Origin: Megalonaias nervosa
Taxonomy: Eukaryota; Mollusca; Bivalvia; Unionida; Unionidae
DNA: 64,000 nt
Assembly (NCBI GenBank): GCA_016617855.1
Contig: JAECUM010004938.1
Span: 54,131-118,130 of the forward strand
Direction: 5' to 3'
Shown here: positions 1 to 12,161 of the stretch, piece after piece
How the letters are laid out: each line of letters begins with the position of its first letter
Numbering within the stretch: the first letter of the stretch is position 1
Position numbers and translations under genes: made by a program
Notes under the pieces: generated by a model
Databases searched by the model: none
What the model was told of the DNA's origin: nothing
Seen by the model: the letters and a program-made list of their open reading frames with translations, nothing else

Positions 1-1363
1 GTTTAATAAAAGGAACAAAAATAATGGGATACTGTAGGGTTTCAGGTTGATAAATTACTTAAGCACAAACAGGGGAAAAGTTTAAAAGAAACCAAAGAAA
101 AACACACACACACACTGTTTTCATGCTCGCTCCACTCAGCGGTGGTAGAGGAAATGCAAACGAGACCCAGGTGTTCATAATGTATAGAAGACATTTCATT
201 CGAAATAAAGTCGAATCTGACATATTTAAGCTTCAATCATATTTAGCTCACTTGACATAACTTGCAGTCGACATATTGATTTCTAGGGCAAAATATGTTT
301 TCGATAATGCAATGACCGCTTTAAGTCTTTGTGTATATCTGCCTGCTTGTCTATATGTGTCTCACTGTCATTACTGAACTTTGCTTATTTAGTTTATACT
401 TCATTTATTCTCAAATGACTTCCCGAGATCTCTGTTAAACGTTTGTAAATATTTACATGCGTCCATTGGAAATATTGTCTTGCTGAGAGGTGAAACTGTT
501 TCCACAATTGATCAATAAAACTATAACAAAATTTAGTTACGAATATTTACAAAAAATCCCAATCCTAAATTTTACCCGATTTGAATGCAGGCATAATGAA
601 TAATTAGTATTGATATATGTATAATCATATATCATTGATTATATTCAAAACAGTCTATTTGCAATGGTTGTAGCTAGGTGCACTTTATTTTCTAATCGTA
701 TCGTTGAACTCGATCTTTCCGATCATTAAGCGTACTGTCCGCAAATTGGAGGTTCGCGCATATCACGTGGCTCTGTGAAATGCTGCTTTAGAGAGTGTTT
801 ACATCGGTCGGAAAAATCACGAAAATGGTAGAATTACAAAATGTCATGGCCAATATCTGGAAAATTCACTAATTCTATGTATTTGGGCAATTATATATTG
901 AATGACTGGGACGGAGGTAGTAACTTAGTGAATAATCAAAAGCAAGCGATAAATGAGAGATATTGACGAGAAGCCACTGTATCGGTTTAACACTTTTGCA
1001 CGGACGGTGACAATTGCTTCGAACCATTTTCTGGTTTAGATAGTAACATTTCGAACTTTTTAGTTTTCCTGTTAGCTTTCTTTAGGTTCCAGATACAAAC
1101 TGCCTGAGTGCTATCACCAATATGTATAATTTTGTTTGTTTCTGACTATCTTTCTATCTTACTTAATTCAATACAAAAATCTCCATTGAATAATAAGCCA
1201 GGCGTCTTTATTATGGTTGCTGACACATTACATAATCTGACTAAGAGACACTTAGATATGGCAAATATTAATTTCTTGTAACTATAAAAATTACAAATTA
1301 AAGGTAAGATTCGTTTCAACAGCTGATACAGTTAAAACCGTCGCAGTCAGCAACATTTGGAAA
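1..1363. other. no gene recognised
   Basis: AT-rich sequence with stops in all frames. I see no recognisable coding segment, RNA gene or clear repeat unit. It lies directly upstream of the decayed Mab-21-like segment and may contain its lost 5' part, but no conserved motif is readable. Confidence 0.5.
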
Positions 1364-2735
1364 GTGATAATTGTGGTTCCTTCAGACAGGTGGTTGTTCA
1401 AACAATCAACATATTCAGGTAGGCGAATGCTTGATAGCGGTTATCTTAACGTATTACTTAAAATGATGAACAAATATTTCATCAAACCGAAGTTTGGAGA
1501 AAATGTGTTGAGTAGTTATCACTTGAATACTTGTATGCTTTGGACGATAGAAACCATCCCAGCTGCTCTGTGGCAGTCCCGAAATGTACTGCTTTGCATA
1601 GATCTGTGTTTGAGAAAGTTGTTTACCTAGGTAGAGGAGAGGTATTTCCCTAATTATTTCACTCAGGCTGCAAATATGCTTTTGAGTAAAGTGCATGGTC
1701 CCATTCAAAGCAACCAGGCTAATAGTTTACGCGATTATTTAGACAAAAAGGGAAGGTATCTTACAATAACACCGTACAACGGGATGGGACAGAAACTGTT
1801 TAGAGTATGTCAGTCTCCCATTACACAAATTGACGATGAGAACGAATATATTGTCTGCACTCTGTCATTTGCAATACGCAGAGCGACGACATATGTGTGG
1901 ATGAGTTGGTTTGACCTTTTAAATAACGGCATTCAAGAAAATCTATGTATGTTACGAGGAGGGAGGGAGGTCGACAGGAAATTAACACCATTCTGTGGAA
2001 ATTTTATTGTTCCGGTTTTGTATCTCATCTGGCCTCTAAATGCCTGGAACAGGATGTCATAGACCAGGAAGGTCTAGACGTGGCGCACAAGCTTCTCCTG
2101 TTGGGATCATCATCAAATGTTGCATCCGGAAAACTAAAGCTGACTACTTTCCACCTCCTGCACAACAGTGTAATATTGGCAGAATATATTTGTACAAAAT
2201 ATTGAAGAGAAATACACATTCCTTGTCTCGAATGTCCAAACAGAGGGCCCAAGGTATCATATTATACGTAGAATTGTTAATGAGAATCAATCAACAACAG
2301 AATTAATAAGATGTTTTCAAGCCTTTTCGGTGTCTTATCTCCCCTCTGAAATTCACTGCACCCCACAAGCACTTATCCCAGAGATGTTCCGCTCGACAGG
2401 ATCATGCCAAGGTTCCTGAGATCCTGATTTGGACATCTGGCAGTCATGAGTGGTGGTTAATTATAACTTCTATCTTCATTTTCTAGAGCATCAGTGTTAG
2501 CATAGGCAGAACAAGATCCCCCAGAAGATGGCTGTTTTAGACAACATGATCTGGGTCATTCGACATGAGAGGCTAGAGTACATAGACACCGGCCTCAATC
2601 GGCTGGCCTACTGTCTGAAGAAGGATCGGTTTCTGGTACAATCCTATATAGTTTTGTCGATGTGAATAAACCTGAAGAATCACCATAACGCCACCAAGTG
2701 GCAGATAGCCTCTCTGATTTGTGTTGCTTTCAGAT
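1364..2735 (+). pseudogene. Mab-21 domain-containing protein, decayed C-terminal part
   Basis: Reading from about 1364 gives the C-terminal helical part of the Mab-21/cGAS-like nucleotidyltransferase family. The hallmark SYHL-T-LW-E-P-W string is at about 1516-1575 and is followed by the expected RYFPNYF segment. A TAG at 1628-1630 interrupts an otherwise continuous frame. The frame then changes at about 2050, where a SGKLKL motif begins, and again near 2310 (YLPSEI, PEMFRS). Several stops follow before a final LNRLAYCL / NNA-KW-like helical segment to about 2735. That long post-Mab-21 extension is what I know from large mollusc Mab-21 families. The N-terminal nucleotidyltransferase core is not visible. 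Family members include innate nucleic-acid sensors and developmental proteins; which this was cannot be told. At least four lesions make it a pseudogene. Confidence 0.6.
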
Positions 2736-4385
2736 TGGTGGCATAGAGACACTGACCTGCAGAACTCGTTATCTAATGGTCGCAGTTCTTTGCCTGTAAA
2801 ACAAAGATTGAGGAAGTAAATATAAGAAACTTAGCAGACTATTGGTATCACTACTGAAATTAACTGTCAAAAAGTTTAATAAGGAGGCATAAATGTAGCA
2901 TTCAATTTCATTTGTACCATCTTGTTTTCCACAAGGAAAAGATGTGCAATATATTACGTGAAGTAATTTTATTATTACGAATATTTTATAGAAACTGCGT
3001 CCAACTCTTCGCACGTGTTCTATTTTTTTAACGTCAGCTGTACGGAATCTTTAAAATTTCAATTGCTCTTTGTAGGACCTATTTTTATATTAATAAGGTT
3101 TTTACAGATATTTTAATTTACCTGTATAGTAACTGATCAGCAAAAATAACGATTCTTTGTTCGACCACTCACAAAAAACGTTAGATCTTGGGTATTAAAT
3201 TCATTCCATGTGATACACCAAGCTGCCTTCTATCCCCATAGTCACCAATCCTTATCTTTGATTGAATTCAAAGTGACGCATAGGTCGTGTCGTCTATTTT
3301 AATAATTAGTTAGTCATTATTAAGGCTGAGTTATGATTAGGTATTACTGAATACTGTCCTTTTTCTGGTATAAAACCCTGTAGGTTTATGACCTAATATT
3401 GATCTTTAAATAAACAGAAATGATTGAAATTTCTCGAAACTTAAATAAGGGTTCGACACATTAGTGTGCATACAAATTAAAACTCAAAGAAAACCTCTTT
3501 GTTATTGCCATTGTCATCCTTTCTGGTCGAGAAATACCATTACGACCTTTAAATGAAAGGACATATGATGGCATGTTATATAAAAAATATTAAATTCTAG
3601 TGGGTCCAAATGGGTAATATCAGGTTCTTAAGAGTGATGCTTTGAAAAGTTGCCTTGGGACAGAATACAATATAGGCATCACATATTATCCACTGAGACT
3701 CAGTCGACAGTGTTAATGATAAAGTGGCATAGTAGGCAAGGCGCACCTTATTAATTTATGTGTCATCCTCAGATACCCGGAACTGATCACCTCATCTTCT
3801 CTAGATAATCGCAGAGAAGCGTAGTTCGTTAGAACTAGGTAAAAGTGAGTTTCGAGGAGGGACAGATGCGGGAAATGTCCTGAATGAGGGGAAATAACTT
3901 ATTTATTATATGTTATGAAGATATCTCGGCCTGACGGTCTCAGCCTATCCATACGCCATATCAAGCTTGTTCTTTCCGCTGACTCCGAAGAAAATACATA
4001 TATTGGATATTTATCAACTGTTGAAGCTAGACGTTCTCGCTATTCCAATATATATTACAGCGTGCACAACCAGCTACTACTCGACGGTTCTTAAGTTTTA
4101 ACGTCCACAGATCAATTTAGATATTTTCTGAATCTGATATAGTTTGTGGGTTTCTATAACTGCAAAAGGTTTACTTTTTCATAATCTGATCAATAGCATG
4201 AAGAATGACTCCAATGGCTATTATTCGTGTTTGTCTGATGCTAGAAACTTTTCAATGAGGCTTTGTTTAATAAAATGTTAACATTCATGCAAGTAATTAT
4301 GAAGAGAACAATTAACATACTGAATATTGGAATTAAAGATGATGTTTGAAATGTAGTAGATTTCATAGGATGCCTCTGATAAAAC
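2736..4385. other. no gene recognised
   Basis: AT-rich DNA without a supportable coding segment or structured RNA. It ends at a TA/TG microsatellite. Confidence 0.5.
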
Positions 4386-4388
4386 CCC

Positions 4389-4389
4389 C

Positions 4390-4471
<82 letters not shown>
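4389..4471. repeat. compound (TA)n(TG)n microsatellite
   Basis: About 17 TA units run directly into about 23 TG units. Open frames crossing it are repeat artefacts. Confidence 0.95.
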
Positions 4472-4475
<4 letters not shown>

Positions 4476-5199
4476 AAATATCAAGCACTTATGGATGCAA
4501 GGAGTGAATAAGATATTTTTGATAGTGTTGTTTTGACATATTCTAGGAAGTGAACAAGATCTAGAGTAATATCTCTAAACATATGTGCTTCGTTTGCAGG
4601 GCTGACGATGAAGCAAAAACGTGGTAATCTTTATTACTTTTATGTAATCCTTAGATACATTAGGCAACGAACTCCACTTTTCTAGACAAAGACAGTAGTT
4701 GAGCTTTGTTCGACAGCACATGGTATCAGGGGAGTCGGTGTAATCATACATAATAGTGAGTAGCCTTTGATCTAGTTTCGAACATCTCGTATTGCATTCT
4801 CCGGAAATATGCTACTAATGCGTATAAATAGTGGCAAACACGTATATTAATATAAATATTTTCTATAGTGTATCCTTTAAAAACCAATATATCAACCAGA
4901 AAGCGTGTAACACATGAGTGCTGGGATAAAACAAGACATAGAAACTATTCATATAGACTGCTCCCTCCCCCCTCATGACTCTTATAATAAAATCCATTTT
5001 TATCACACTATAATGCTTTGGAATATATCCACCTTCCTCTACCAATTCCTTCAATTCTCCCAGACAAGTCATAGTGGTTTCAAAATCCGAGAGCAGACTT
5101 CTCCAGACACAGTCATTTGGCTAATCCAATATCAATTCTTAAAATTATCTAGCGATCCATTACTAGCTTCGACATTAGAGTTTTGTCCATGTAAGTCAC
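4472..5199. other. no gene recognised
   Basis: No motif-bearing open frame. The minus strand near 5000-5200 has short coding-like stretches that may belong to the eroded transposase-like segment just beyond. Confidence 0.4.
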
Positions 5200-5510
5200 T
5201 GTGAACTGTTTCAGCTTGTGCCTTTTCAATAGGTCCTGAGTCAGAGTCTGAACAAATCGCGGTTAGAGAAATGCATCAAGATGTGTGTCTTTCTAGTCTG
5301 GATTTCTTTCTCTTCAGTCCCTCACTTTCATGTATATCCATCACCATCTCTCATAGTTTTGCTTCTTATCTTCCATCCTTGGACAGTTGATTTACGAACA
5401 CTTAACTCTCGAGCCAATAGTGTTTGTTTAAAACCAGATGTCCATGGCTTCAAGCTTCCCTTTAAAGGTACAGTCTTTATGCTTCCATGTAAATGCCCCC
5501 TAATTAGCAC
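5200..5510 (-). pseudogene. possible transposase helix-turn-helix remnant
   Basis: A minus-strand frame at 5328-5510 contains a helix-turn-helix-like string, LARELSVRKSTVQGWKI. It resembles the DNA-binding start of Tigger/pogo or Tc1-type transposases. Downstream on the same strand, short coding-like pieces with acidic and Ser-rich residues are broken by stops. There is no catalytic DDE/D region and I see no terminal repeats. The match rests on one short motif, so it could be chance. Confidence 0.22.
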
Positions 5511-5959
5511 TTTACCACCTATTCAATTGAATGATTACAGCAGGAATAATTGTTAATCAATAATTGGTTCGTTTGTATAGGGAATACATGACATTACCTA
5601 TTCCTCAACTGATCACGTGGTGAACGGCAAACATCACTGCCAAGACACATACATGTATTGGTGACTTTCGTCCTTTGACGTTTTGTAAGTTGTTGCCCTT
5701 AGCTGTGGGACTGACATAATAAATTAAATTGACAGATTAATAAACTCAGGTGAGACACTTTTATTGACCACTGTTTTGGTTGGCGATTGGTTGTGTATAC
5801 AGTTTAATGAACGTATATATGTTGGCTTGTGTTTGAGCAACGATTGTGCATATAATTGACTGAAGACAAAAACAAACACGGCTTAGTGACTTTATTGTCA
5901 AGGATCAATATAAAAAAGATTAACCATCATGAGCTGACATTCTTTACAATAAACTAAGA
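5511..5959. other. no gene recognised
   Basis: No coding or RNA signal seen between the transposase-like remnant and the dispersed repeat that starts near 5960. Confidence 0.4.
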
Positions 5960-6400
5960 TCAAAGTCAGGTGGGTTCTTAGAAGAATTAAATTACTTCCC
6001 ATTGGATGGGTCAGTCAGGTGTGTTCTTTAATGATATGGGGTATTTGCTAAATGTCAAACACTGAGTAGGAGAAAATGCATTTTAGCACCGTATGTTTCT
6101 ATATAAGAAGAGAACTGAGCAACTGATTTCATTCCTATTTGGGATTCTTATTTCATATGTTCTTGTTGCAACATCAGACTGCATACATATTTAACGTTGA
6201 GTTAGTTTAGATAATTTCAGAAAAGACATTTGCTTGGATTATTCATTTGAATTACATAACGCTAACTGGACTAAATAATTAGTCTGGAATTCTGATGAAT
6301 TATTCAAAGGAGTTCTGGATAATACCAATGTGATACATCAGTACTGTTGGCAGATGAGTACATTTCAGATCTGAAATTCATTCAGAGGATTCAATTCTTT
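5960..6400 (+). repeat. dispersed repeat family R, copy 1
   Basis: This stretch aligns by eye with 52220-52560 in the same orientation. Shared strings include GGTTCTTAGAAGAATTAA near the start and TGAATTATTCAAAGGAG near the end, with many substitutions and short indels between. It has no coding capacity I can recognise. The class (LTR, MITE or other) is unknown. Confidence 0.65.
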
Positions 6401-7321
6401 TATATTTGTATATAACTCTTAGGATTACTTTGGATTTAATTCATAATACTGCAAGTTCCGGTTACATTTTCATTTTATAACTGCGAAAATAAAATTAATT
6501 GTTAAGTTTTACGAAACCTTTTTATTTTCTTTCTTTCTGTTGCTTAGTGTATGACTATTGACTCTCCATCTGACATTCTTCTTGAAGTTTCTCAGGTGAA
6601 TCAGAGCACTAATCTAACATAAAATTAGTCAGTATGCAGCTGTTTGTGCATGTTTTGTGATACAGAAGCTTAGGTATATTTTCTTCAAAGAATTATAACC
6701 AGACAGTACAAGTGTTTCAGTGATCAGGATACACGATTGTTCAAACTGCACGTCAACTACATACAACTTTATCTGATGAGATAATCCGAATTTCAAAGAA
6801 TGGACATTAGCTGCATGATTTAACCTTAAAAATGGGAATTATTCTGCCAAACATGGAAAGGGTTGTATATATGCCTATGACCCTAATACTCCCATTATAC
6901 ACATTTAGTAGTCTTCATTCTAGCATGAGGGGTATCCCATCTGCGAAGTTTGGTAAAGGTATCTGATGAAGAACTAAAGTCATGAAAACCTATTATCTTA
7001 ACAGAACAAGAGCTGGGCAGACAAACGAGAGTATGATGGATTCTAAACTAATATAATAAGCTCTGCAATAATGAAAGGATATAAAACAACAAAATAAAAG
7101 AATACAATGATGTTTAAAATGTAAAAAAAAATGTTGTGACGTAAACAGATAACTATACAATTTATCTTTAAAAGTTACACACAAATTTGACAGACAATAA
7201 AATATTTTAAAAAAGAGTATCATTGTTTCAATAAGGCAGACAGTAGTGAAAAAAGCAGCTAACTACAGTCAAGATGTGTTGTTTTCTGAGACCAGTCAGT
7301 CCTTGAAGTACTGTAGTTTCT
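6401..7321. other. no gene recognised
   Basis: AT-rich. It would be the 3' side of the P450 fragment on the minus strand, but no further P450 coding is readable. Confidence 0.45.
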
Positions 7322-7557
7322 TCACTTTGCTCTCATTGTAAAACTCAGATGGATCTCTAATTTCATCACTGTTTCTATACAAACCTTTCGACCAGCAGAG
7401 AACGGTAACCATCTTTTGATTTTGGTCCACGTTTATTCCCTTCTGTCAAATAGCGTTCTGGCTTGAACTTCTCCACGTCATCCCATTTGTGTGGGTCATG
7501 ATGCAAAGCCCAGTGATTAATAATCACCATGGTTCCTTTAAGAATTTCATGATCTCC
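7322..7557 (-). pseudogene. cytochrome P450 C-terminal exon fragment
   Basis: The minus strand reads as the region before the heme loop of a microsomal P450: GTMVIINHWALHHDP, then W...FKPERYL. The signature continues only in the next frame as LPFSAGRKVC, so there is a frameshift near 7410. The heme-loop consensus F-x-x-G-x-R-x-C-x-G is degenerate: Lys replaces Arg and Glu follows Cys-Ile where Gly is expected. The frame closes at 7322-7324. A plausible splice acceptor (ATTTCAG) abuts the 5' edge at about 7558, so this looks like one exon of an intron-containing gene, now broken. P450s are ER-bound heme monooxygenases. The family resembles CYP1/CYP2/CYP17 types, but no finer call is justified. 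Confidence 0.72.
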
Positions 7558-8896
7558 TGAAATATTCATAGACAAACAAAATCAGATATGTATTCATTTC
7601 ATGCATATAAATCACACTGAAATAAGACTCTAATGTAAACAACACTTGCATCAAAATACTAGTTTAATGAGCAATTTTCTTCACTGGAAGAAAACAAGTT
7701 TGTCGTAATCTTTTTGCAGTTAAATATTCCCTTTCAATTTCTTCATTCAATCATCAAAGCACAATACGTCATTCCTAGTCAATAAACAATCGGCAGAATG
7801 TGATTAACAAGGGAGCATACTCTTCGTATCATATACACTTACAAATAAGTTGTTTTCAACTGCACAAATCCAAAGCTTCTGCTGCCAAATGAACCAGCAG
7901 ATATGGGTCTCTGCATTTGGCTAGAAGTAATTTGTAGAACAATGAACACAGACCCTGATCTGCTTGTTCATTATACCATATGACATAGCAGTATAATACA
8001 AAGTAGTTCATATTCAAAATTATCCTAAGCAATGAACAATAAATACTATAGTCTGTGACTAATGTAAAAACTGATGGAATTTAGCACAATATTTGGATCT
8101 GATCTTAGATAGTTTTACATGTGGAGGCCCTCCACTTCAAATATTAACTAAAATTCAGCGGCCGATCTACCATCGCGCAGATTTTCAGATGGTCCAGTCC
8201 CTCAGAGATTTGAAAAATTTTGCATTCCCATAAGTATTTCTACATGGAAAACGGTCAATTTCATTTGTAATGCAGTGCCATGGCACGGAATGAACATAAT
8301 TTTATTGAATGTATGTTGAATGCCAGGATGATTGGGATGATTTTCAGAGTTTTATAAATATGTTGGCATAGACCCATCCAGTAAAAAAAATATATTTATA
8401 TATAAATGCAAAAGTATATCTGTGAATTCAATTTCTAATGCAATTTGAGAAAATACTGCACATGTTCATTAAAGTATTAGCCTCCATAAAATTCTGAATC
8501 AAAGCAGATGAATACATGCAAAGAATAGGATTTTGTATATGCCACAAATGTACAGTAAGGCTTAATATAAACTGAAGATATTTACTTGACAGTCTCACTC
8601 AACACGGACTAACAGAAAAGCCATTTAATTTTGATTTTCAGAAAAGAAAACCGTATTCTAGCCATCATCATCGGACAAAAAAAAAGAAAAACAAATATCC
8701 TGTTCGCAGCCCCTTCCCCTCCAGTTCTCCTTCATAACCAGTTTTCATCAAATTTCTTGGAAAGCATATTATTTCTTTTATTGAATTAATCCTGTGTTTT
8801 CTTATGCTTTGGTTGCATTGAAAGTAAGTATCAAGAGTAACATTCAACACTGACTTGTAAATGTTTTCATTAAAACAAAGCGAACTTTCAATGTTA

Positions 8897-8897
<1 letters not shown>
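7558..8897. other. no gene; possible MITE-like copy at 7846-7990
   Basis: No coding segment. About 7846-7990 shares fragments (CTTACAAATAAGTTG, TTCAACTGCA, GATCTGC...CATTATAC) with the MITE-like element at 11938-12140. It may be a diverged copy. Confidence 0.35.
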
Positions 8898-8976
<79 letters not shown>

Positions 8977-8993
8977 TAATATGTTTGCTCTTA

Positions 8994-9069
<76 letters not shown>
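8898..9069. repeat. (CA)n and (TA)n microsatellites
   Basis: About 38 CA units (8898-8975) are separated by a 20-base spacer from about 37 TA units (8995-9069). Confidence 0.95.
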
Positions 9070-9072
<3 letters not shown>

Positions 9073-9790
9073 TACTTTATGCTATGCTATGCATAATCCG
9101 TACCTCATTTGTTACTGAAGTCATTATTACTGTGAAGATGAAAAACAATTGTAAATGGATATATGCTGACTGAAATGAATCAGATAATTAAAATATAGAC
9201 AAGTACCATAAAGGGGGATGCCTAAAACTGGTTTACAAGTTCAGGGCCGTGGCTTCAATCAGGCCATTTCTTGAAGCTATTTGCAATACAAAGATTTAGG
9301 CACTAGTTTCCTTAGAGAATGAAGTAAACTAATCTTAATGTTTAGGCATCGGAAACATTGTGAGCTGATTTTGATATGTTAGTTAATATTCTGTTATTGA
9401 CGAGGACTGGTCATTAATTCAAGGGCCTGCTTTTTGGGAGTGGGTGGGAGGGCTGGTAAGTTATTGCTATTTGTTGAAATAGAGTCGGTAAGCACGCAAG
9501 TATTGTAAGTCTGAGTGCGGATGCATGCAAGTTATCGGTATATGGCGTTATCAAATAACAATGAGCAACTGTTATCCAGAAACTTAATCTCATGCTTATA
9601 CTTGTGATCAATAAAAATAAGGTCCGTTAATAACGCAGGTCATGTTCTATGAAAGACGTATGACCAAATAAGTTAACTATATAAAATATCTCGTTTATCG
9701 ATGATGTGTGGACCAGTTTATTCAAGATCTTATATCGTAGGTCAAATCACATAAGATTATTAATATCTGAATATTTTTTACGTATAGACA
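9070..9790. other. no gene recognised
   Basis: No coding, RNA or repeat structure that I can support. Confidence 0.45.
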
Positions 9791-9901
9791 ATCATACATA
9801 CATACATACATACATACATACATACATACATACATACACATACATACATACATATATACATACATACATACATACATACATACATACATACATACATACA
9901 T
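9791..9901. repeat. (CATA)n tetranucleotide microsatellite
   Basis: About 27 CATA units with two small interruptions near 9838-9860. Confidence 0.95.
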
Positions 9902-10473
9902 GACTCCGACATTTAAAAGAATAAATTTAATTTGGAAAAATGGATCTTGTGTAGATCTGGCATTATCTCTCTGAAAATTAATTAATTTATCGCTTATAAA
10001 AATAACAAATTCTCATATTTGTTTAAAGTAATATCCATCTAAATAAATATAGTGTGCGAAACTAAATTCCAATATTATGACGTAATTTAATTATACAATA
10101 ATTTTCGAAACATTAGCGAATGCCACAATTAATGACCTATTCTGAGGAATGTAAATTTTGTAACACGTGTAGATCCCTAACAATATCACCAATGAGTTGT
10201 TCAGGTGCGACATCTCCAATAATCAAGGAAGTATATTTTCGAAGGATAACTACCTGGATAGAGTGAACATGGCACAACCATGAAATATTTAAACATTTGA
10301 CACATACATGTAGTACCTGATTAAACATAGCTTGGATAATTCAGCAAATAAGATAGAATTTAATGAGGAATTTAATATAATAATAACAACGTCCAATGCC
10401 TGATTTCCCACTAATCCGCAATGTACAAGTTCTGATAACTTGCATGTATAACAATCTCTTCGACAAAGGTTGT
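9902..10473. other. host flank of element 1, no gene recognised
   Basis: AT-rich flank ending in the GTTGT target-site copy at 10469-10473. No P450 exon is readable here although P450 fragments lie on both sides of the element. Confidence 0.45.
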
Positions 10474-10664
10474 AGTAGTATAAGTATTTGAGGTTTTAAA
10501 ACCAAAGAGGATTTTAGGTCAGAAACCCTCACCCCCCTCTAAAATAAATATATTCTGACATTTTTTCACCACCTCAGAGACCCTCTCTCCCTCAAAAAAC
10601 CACCCTTCTCCAAATTTTTATCTCAGAAAATGATAAAATTTTGAAACCCAAAGGGGATTCTAGA
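10474..10664. repeat. left terminal inverted repeat of element 1
   Basis: 191 bp matching the reverse complement of 28031-28221 at high identity with scattered substitutions and single-base indels. The inner limit is the shared GGGATTCTAGA. It contains three pyrimidine-rich CACCCCC/CTCTCTCCC tracts. In protein-primed systems the terminal repeat is where replication starts. Confidence 0.95.
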
Positions 10665-10709
10665 CCAATAGATTTTTTTTTTATATTAAACAATGAAATA
10701 TTATATATA

Positions 10710-11039
10710 ATGTATCATTATAATCCAATCCGACATGTTGGATTTGATCTGACAAACAAATTTTGTAAGAGATTTAATTCGATTAGGGCAGCCTCAAGCT
10801 ATACTGGCATAGCAACTAAAATAATGAGCAATTGTATCAAAAATGTTGGGTATCATATATCACCAAAATATGGGTCAGTATGGTTATTCGCGATTGAAAA
10901 TGACTAACGAATAAGAGGTTGGGCAGATGATTCAATGATATTTATTGACAATATAGTTGACGCACTTTTTGATAATGATGTTACTAAAGCTATACAAAAT
11001 AAAACATCTACTTCTATAAATATTTGTTTAAAACAATAA
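10710..11039 (+). pseudogene. unidentified left-arm gene with one in-frame stop
   Basis: From ATG 10710 one frame runs to TAA 11037-11039 (109 codons), interrupted only by TAA at 10905-10907. The residues look protein-like, with NPIRHVGFDL early and an acidic, hydrophobic WADDSMIFIDNIVDALFD tail after the stop, so I read it as one gene with a nonsense mutation. It is the outermost left gene, just inside the terminal repeat, and is on the opposite strand to the polymerase. I do not recognise the family. Confidence 0.4.
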
Positions 11040-11106
11040 AAATAAAAATAATGGTCCTCAGAGAGGACTGTTCTTGAAGACGGCACAAACACATAATTAT
11101 ATATAA

Positions 11107-11309
11107 GATGTTTTTTGTAGACTGCACAACACATAGTATGTTTTTGTAGACTGCACAACACATAGTCTTAATTATAAACTTAATTAAGGACAACACAGTT
11201 ACACATAGTCTTAATTATAAACTTAATTAAGGACAACACAGTTACACATAGTCTTAATTATAAACTTAATTAAGGACAACACAGTTACATATAGACTTAA
11301 TTAAGGACG
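11107..11309. repeat. tandem repeats in left arm (26-30 bp x2, 43 bp x3.4)
   Basis: A TTTTTGTAGACTGCACAACA unit occurs twice at 11110-11165. It is followed by three near-perfect 43-bp units at 11161, 11204 and 11247 and a partial fourth. Each 43-bp unit contains the palindromic CTTAATTAAG-type core and ends in CACAGTTACA. They are noncoding. Confidence 0.9.
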
Positions 11310-11338
11310 GCACATACAAACGGGGGGCCTTCTCTACG

Positions 11339-11438
11339 TTCAACAGAAATTTACACACTCTCCCCCATAATCAACCCGGGGTGTGTAAAAATACACCCAA
11401 AAAGTGACATGGTGGAGAGTGTGCAAATTTCCGTTGAA
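11339..11438. repeat. imperfect hairpin with nested stem-loop
   Basis: The 23-base arms at 11339-11361 and 11416-11438 (TTCAACAGAAATTTACACAC and its complement) pair with two mismatches around a 54-base loop. The loop contains a second inverted pair, GGTGTG...ACACCC. GC-rich palindromes (GGGGCGGCGGAGCCCC; CCGGCAATGTGCCGG) follow directly. It could be a nonautonomous insertion, a regulatory RNA or a control region. Confidence 0.6.
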
Positions 11439-11494
11439 TTTCCAAGGGGCGGCGGAGCCCCATTAATAAGAGAATTTTGGCATAATATCGCCCC

Positions 11495-11580
11495 CGCCGG
11501 CAATGTGCCGGTTACGAGAATAGCACTCAGGACCTCGAGTATGAGAATCCAACGCGTTAGCAATCGACCACCGGATTTCC
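11495..11580 (-). repeat. tRNA-like sequence (SINE head or decayed tRNA)
   Basis: The minus strand reads GGTGGTCGATTGCTAACGCG (D-arm/A-box-like), then GAGGTCCTGAGTGCTATTCT (T-arm/B-box-like), in tRNA order and spacing. It resembles class II tRNAs (Ser/Leu), but the T-loop GTTCGAATC core is altered. It sits inside the transposon and is most likely a SINE remnant rather than a functional tRNA. Confidence 0.45.
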
Positions 11581-11937
11581 TTACATATATATATCTAAAC
11601 AAATTATTATGTAGTTACCAAACAGCATTACATTTTCTGATTTTGAAAGCACGAAATTTTGCATTACATTTTCTGATTCTGAAAGCGTTATTATAAATAA
11701 ATCGAGAAAATACATGATTTTTGATTAAAAGATATTTTCTATATAAATCTGTTTGTACCGAAAAACGAAAGTCTAATGTTGGTTGAATACAGAGGCTGTT
11801 ATAAGATCAACCGTTGCCAAGGATACTAATCAATAATGTCAGCAAGTTGGCTGAATGAAATACACATTACAAACAGAGACTCTGCGAGAAATAATCAATA
11901 TTCTGTATGAATGGGTTTTTACGTAAATGACATACCA

Positions 11938-12140
11938 TATATACTCGCTTACAAGTCGAGGCTAACTGCAGACAAAAAGATAAAGATCTGCCATAGCATT
12001 ATGCGCCTGCACATCAGAGTTTATCTTACTGATTACTCCTAGCAAATCTGCGCGGACCAAGATCTGCTGGTGCATTATACGACAGCATATTTGGGTCTGT
12101 GCAGTTTGCAGTTGAACTCAACTTATAAGCGAGAATCTAC
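11938..12140. mobile_element. MITE-like insertion with terminal inverted repeats
   Basis: The left end ACTCGCTTACAAGTCGAG and the right end, complementary as CTCGCTTATAAGTTGAG, form imperfect inverted repeats about 28 bp long around a noncoding core of about 140 bp. Similar pieces occur near 7846-7990 and 55148-55165, which suggests a dispersed family. It sits in the gene-free left arm of element 1. Confidence 0.5.
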
Positions 12141-12161
12141 AGTAACTATGTTTATATAAGG

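Noticed and set aside
4278..4484. Open frame of His-Thr/Tyr-Ile dipeptide repeats
   Set aside because: Translation of a TA/TG microsatellite. The same applies to frames at 8668-9173, 9706-9903, 34635-34838, 37780-37962 and 39962-40279.
10137..10328. Possible P450 middle exon on the minus strand
   Set aside because: The frame is open and has a coding look at its 3' end, but no P450 helix motif (I-helix Thr or ExxR) is present.
11351..11696. Two overlapping open frames on opposite strands
   Set aside because: They run across the hairpin and tRNA-like segment. The GC-rich structure explains the lack of stops, and neither has protein motifs.
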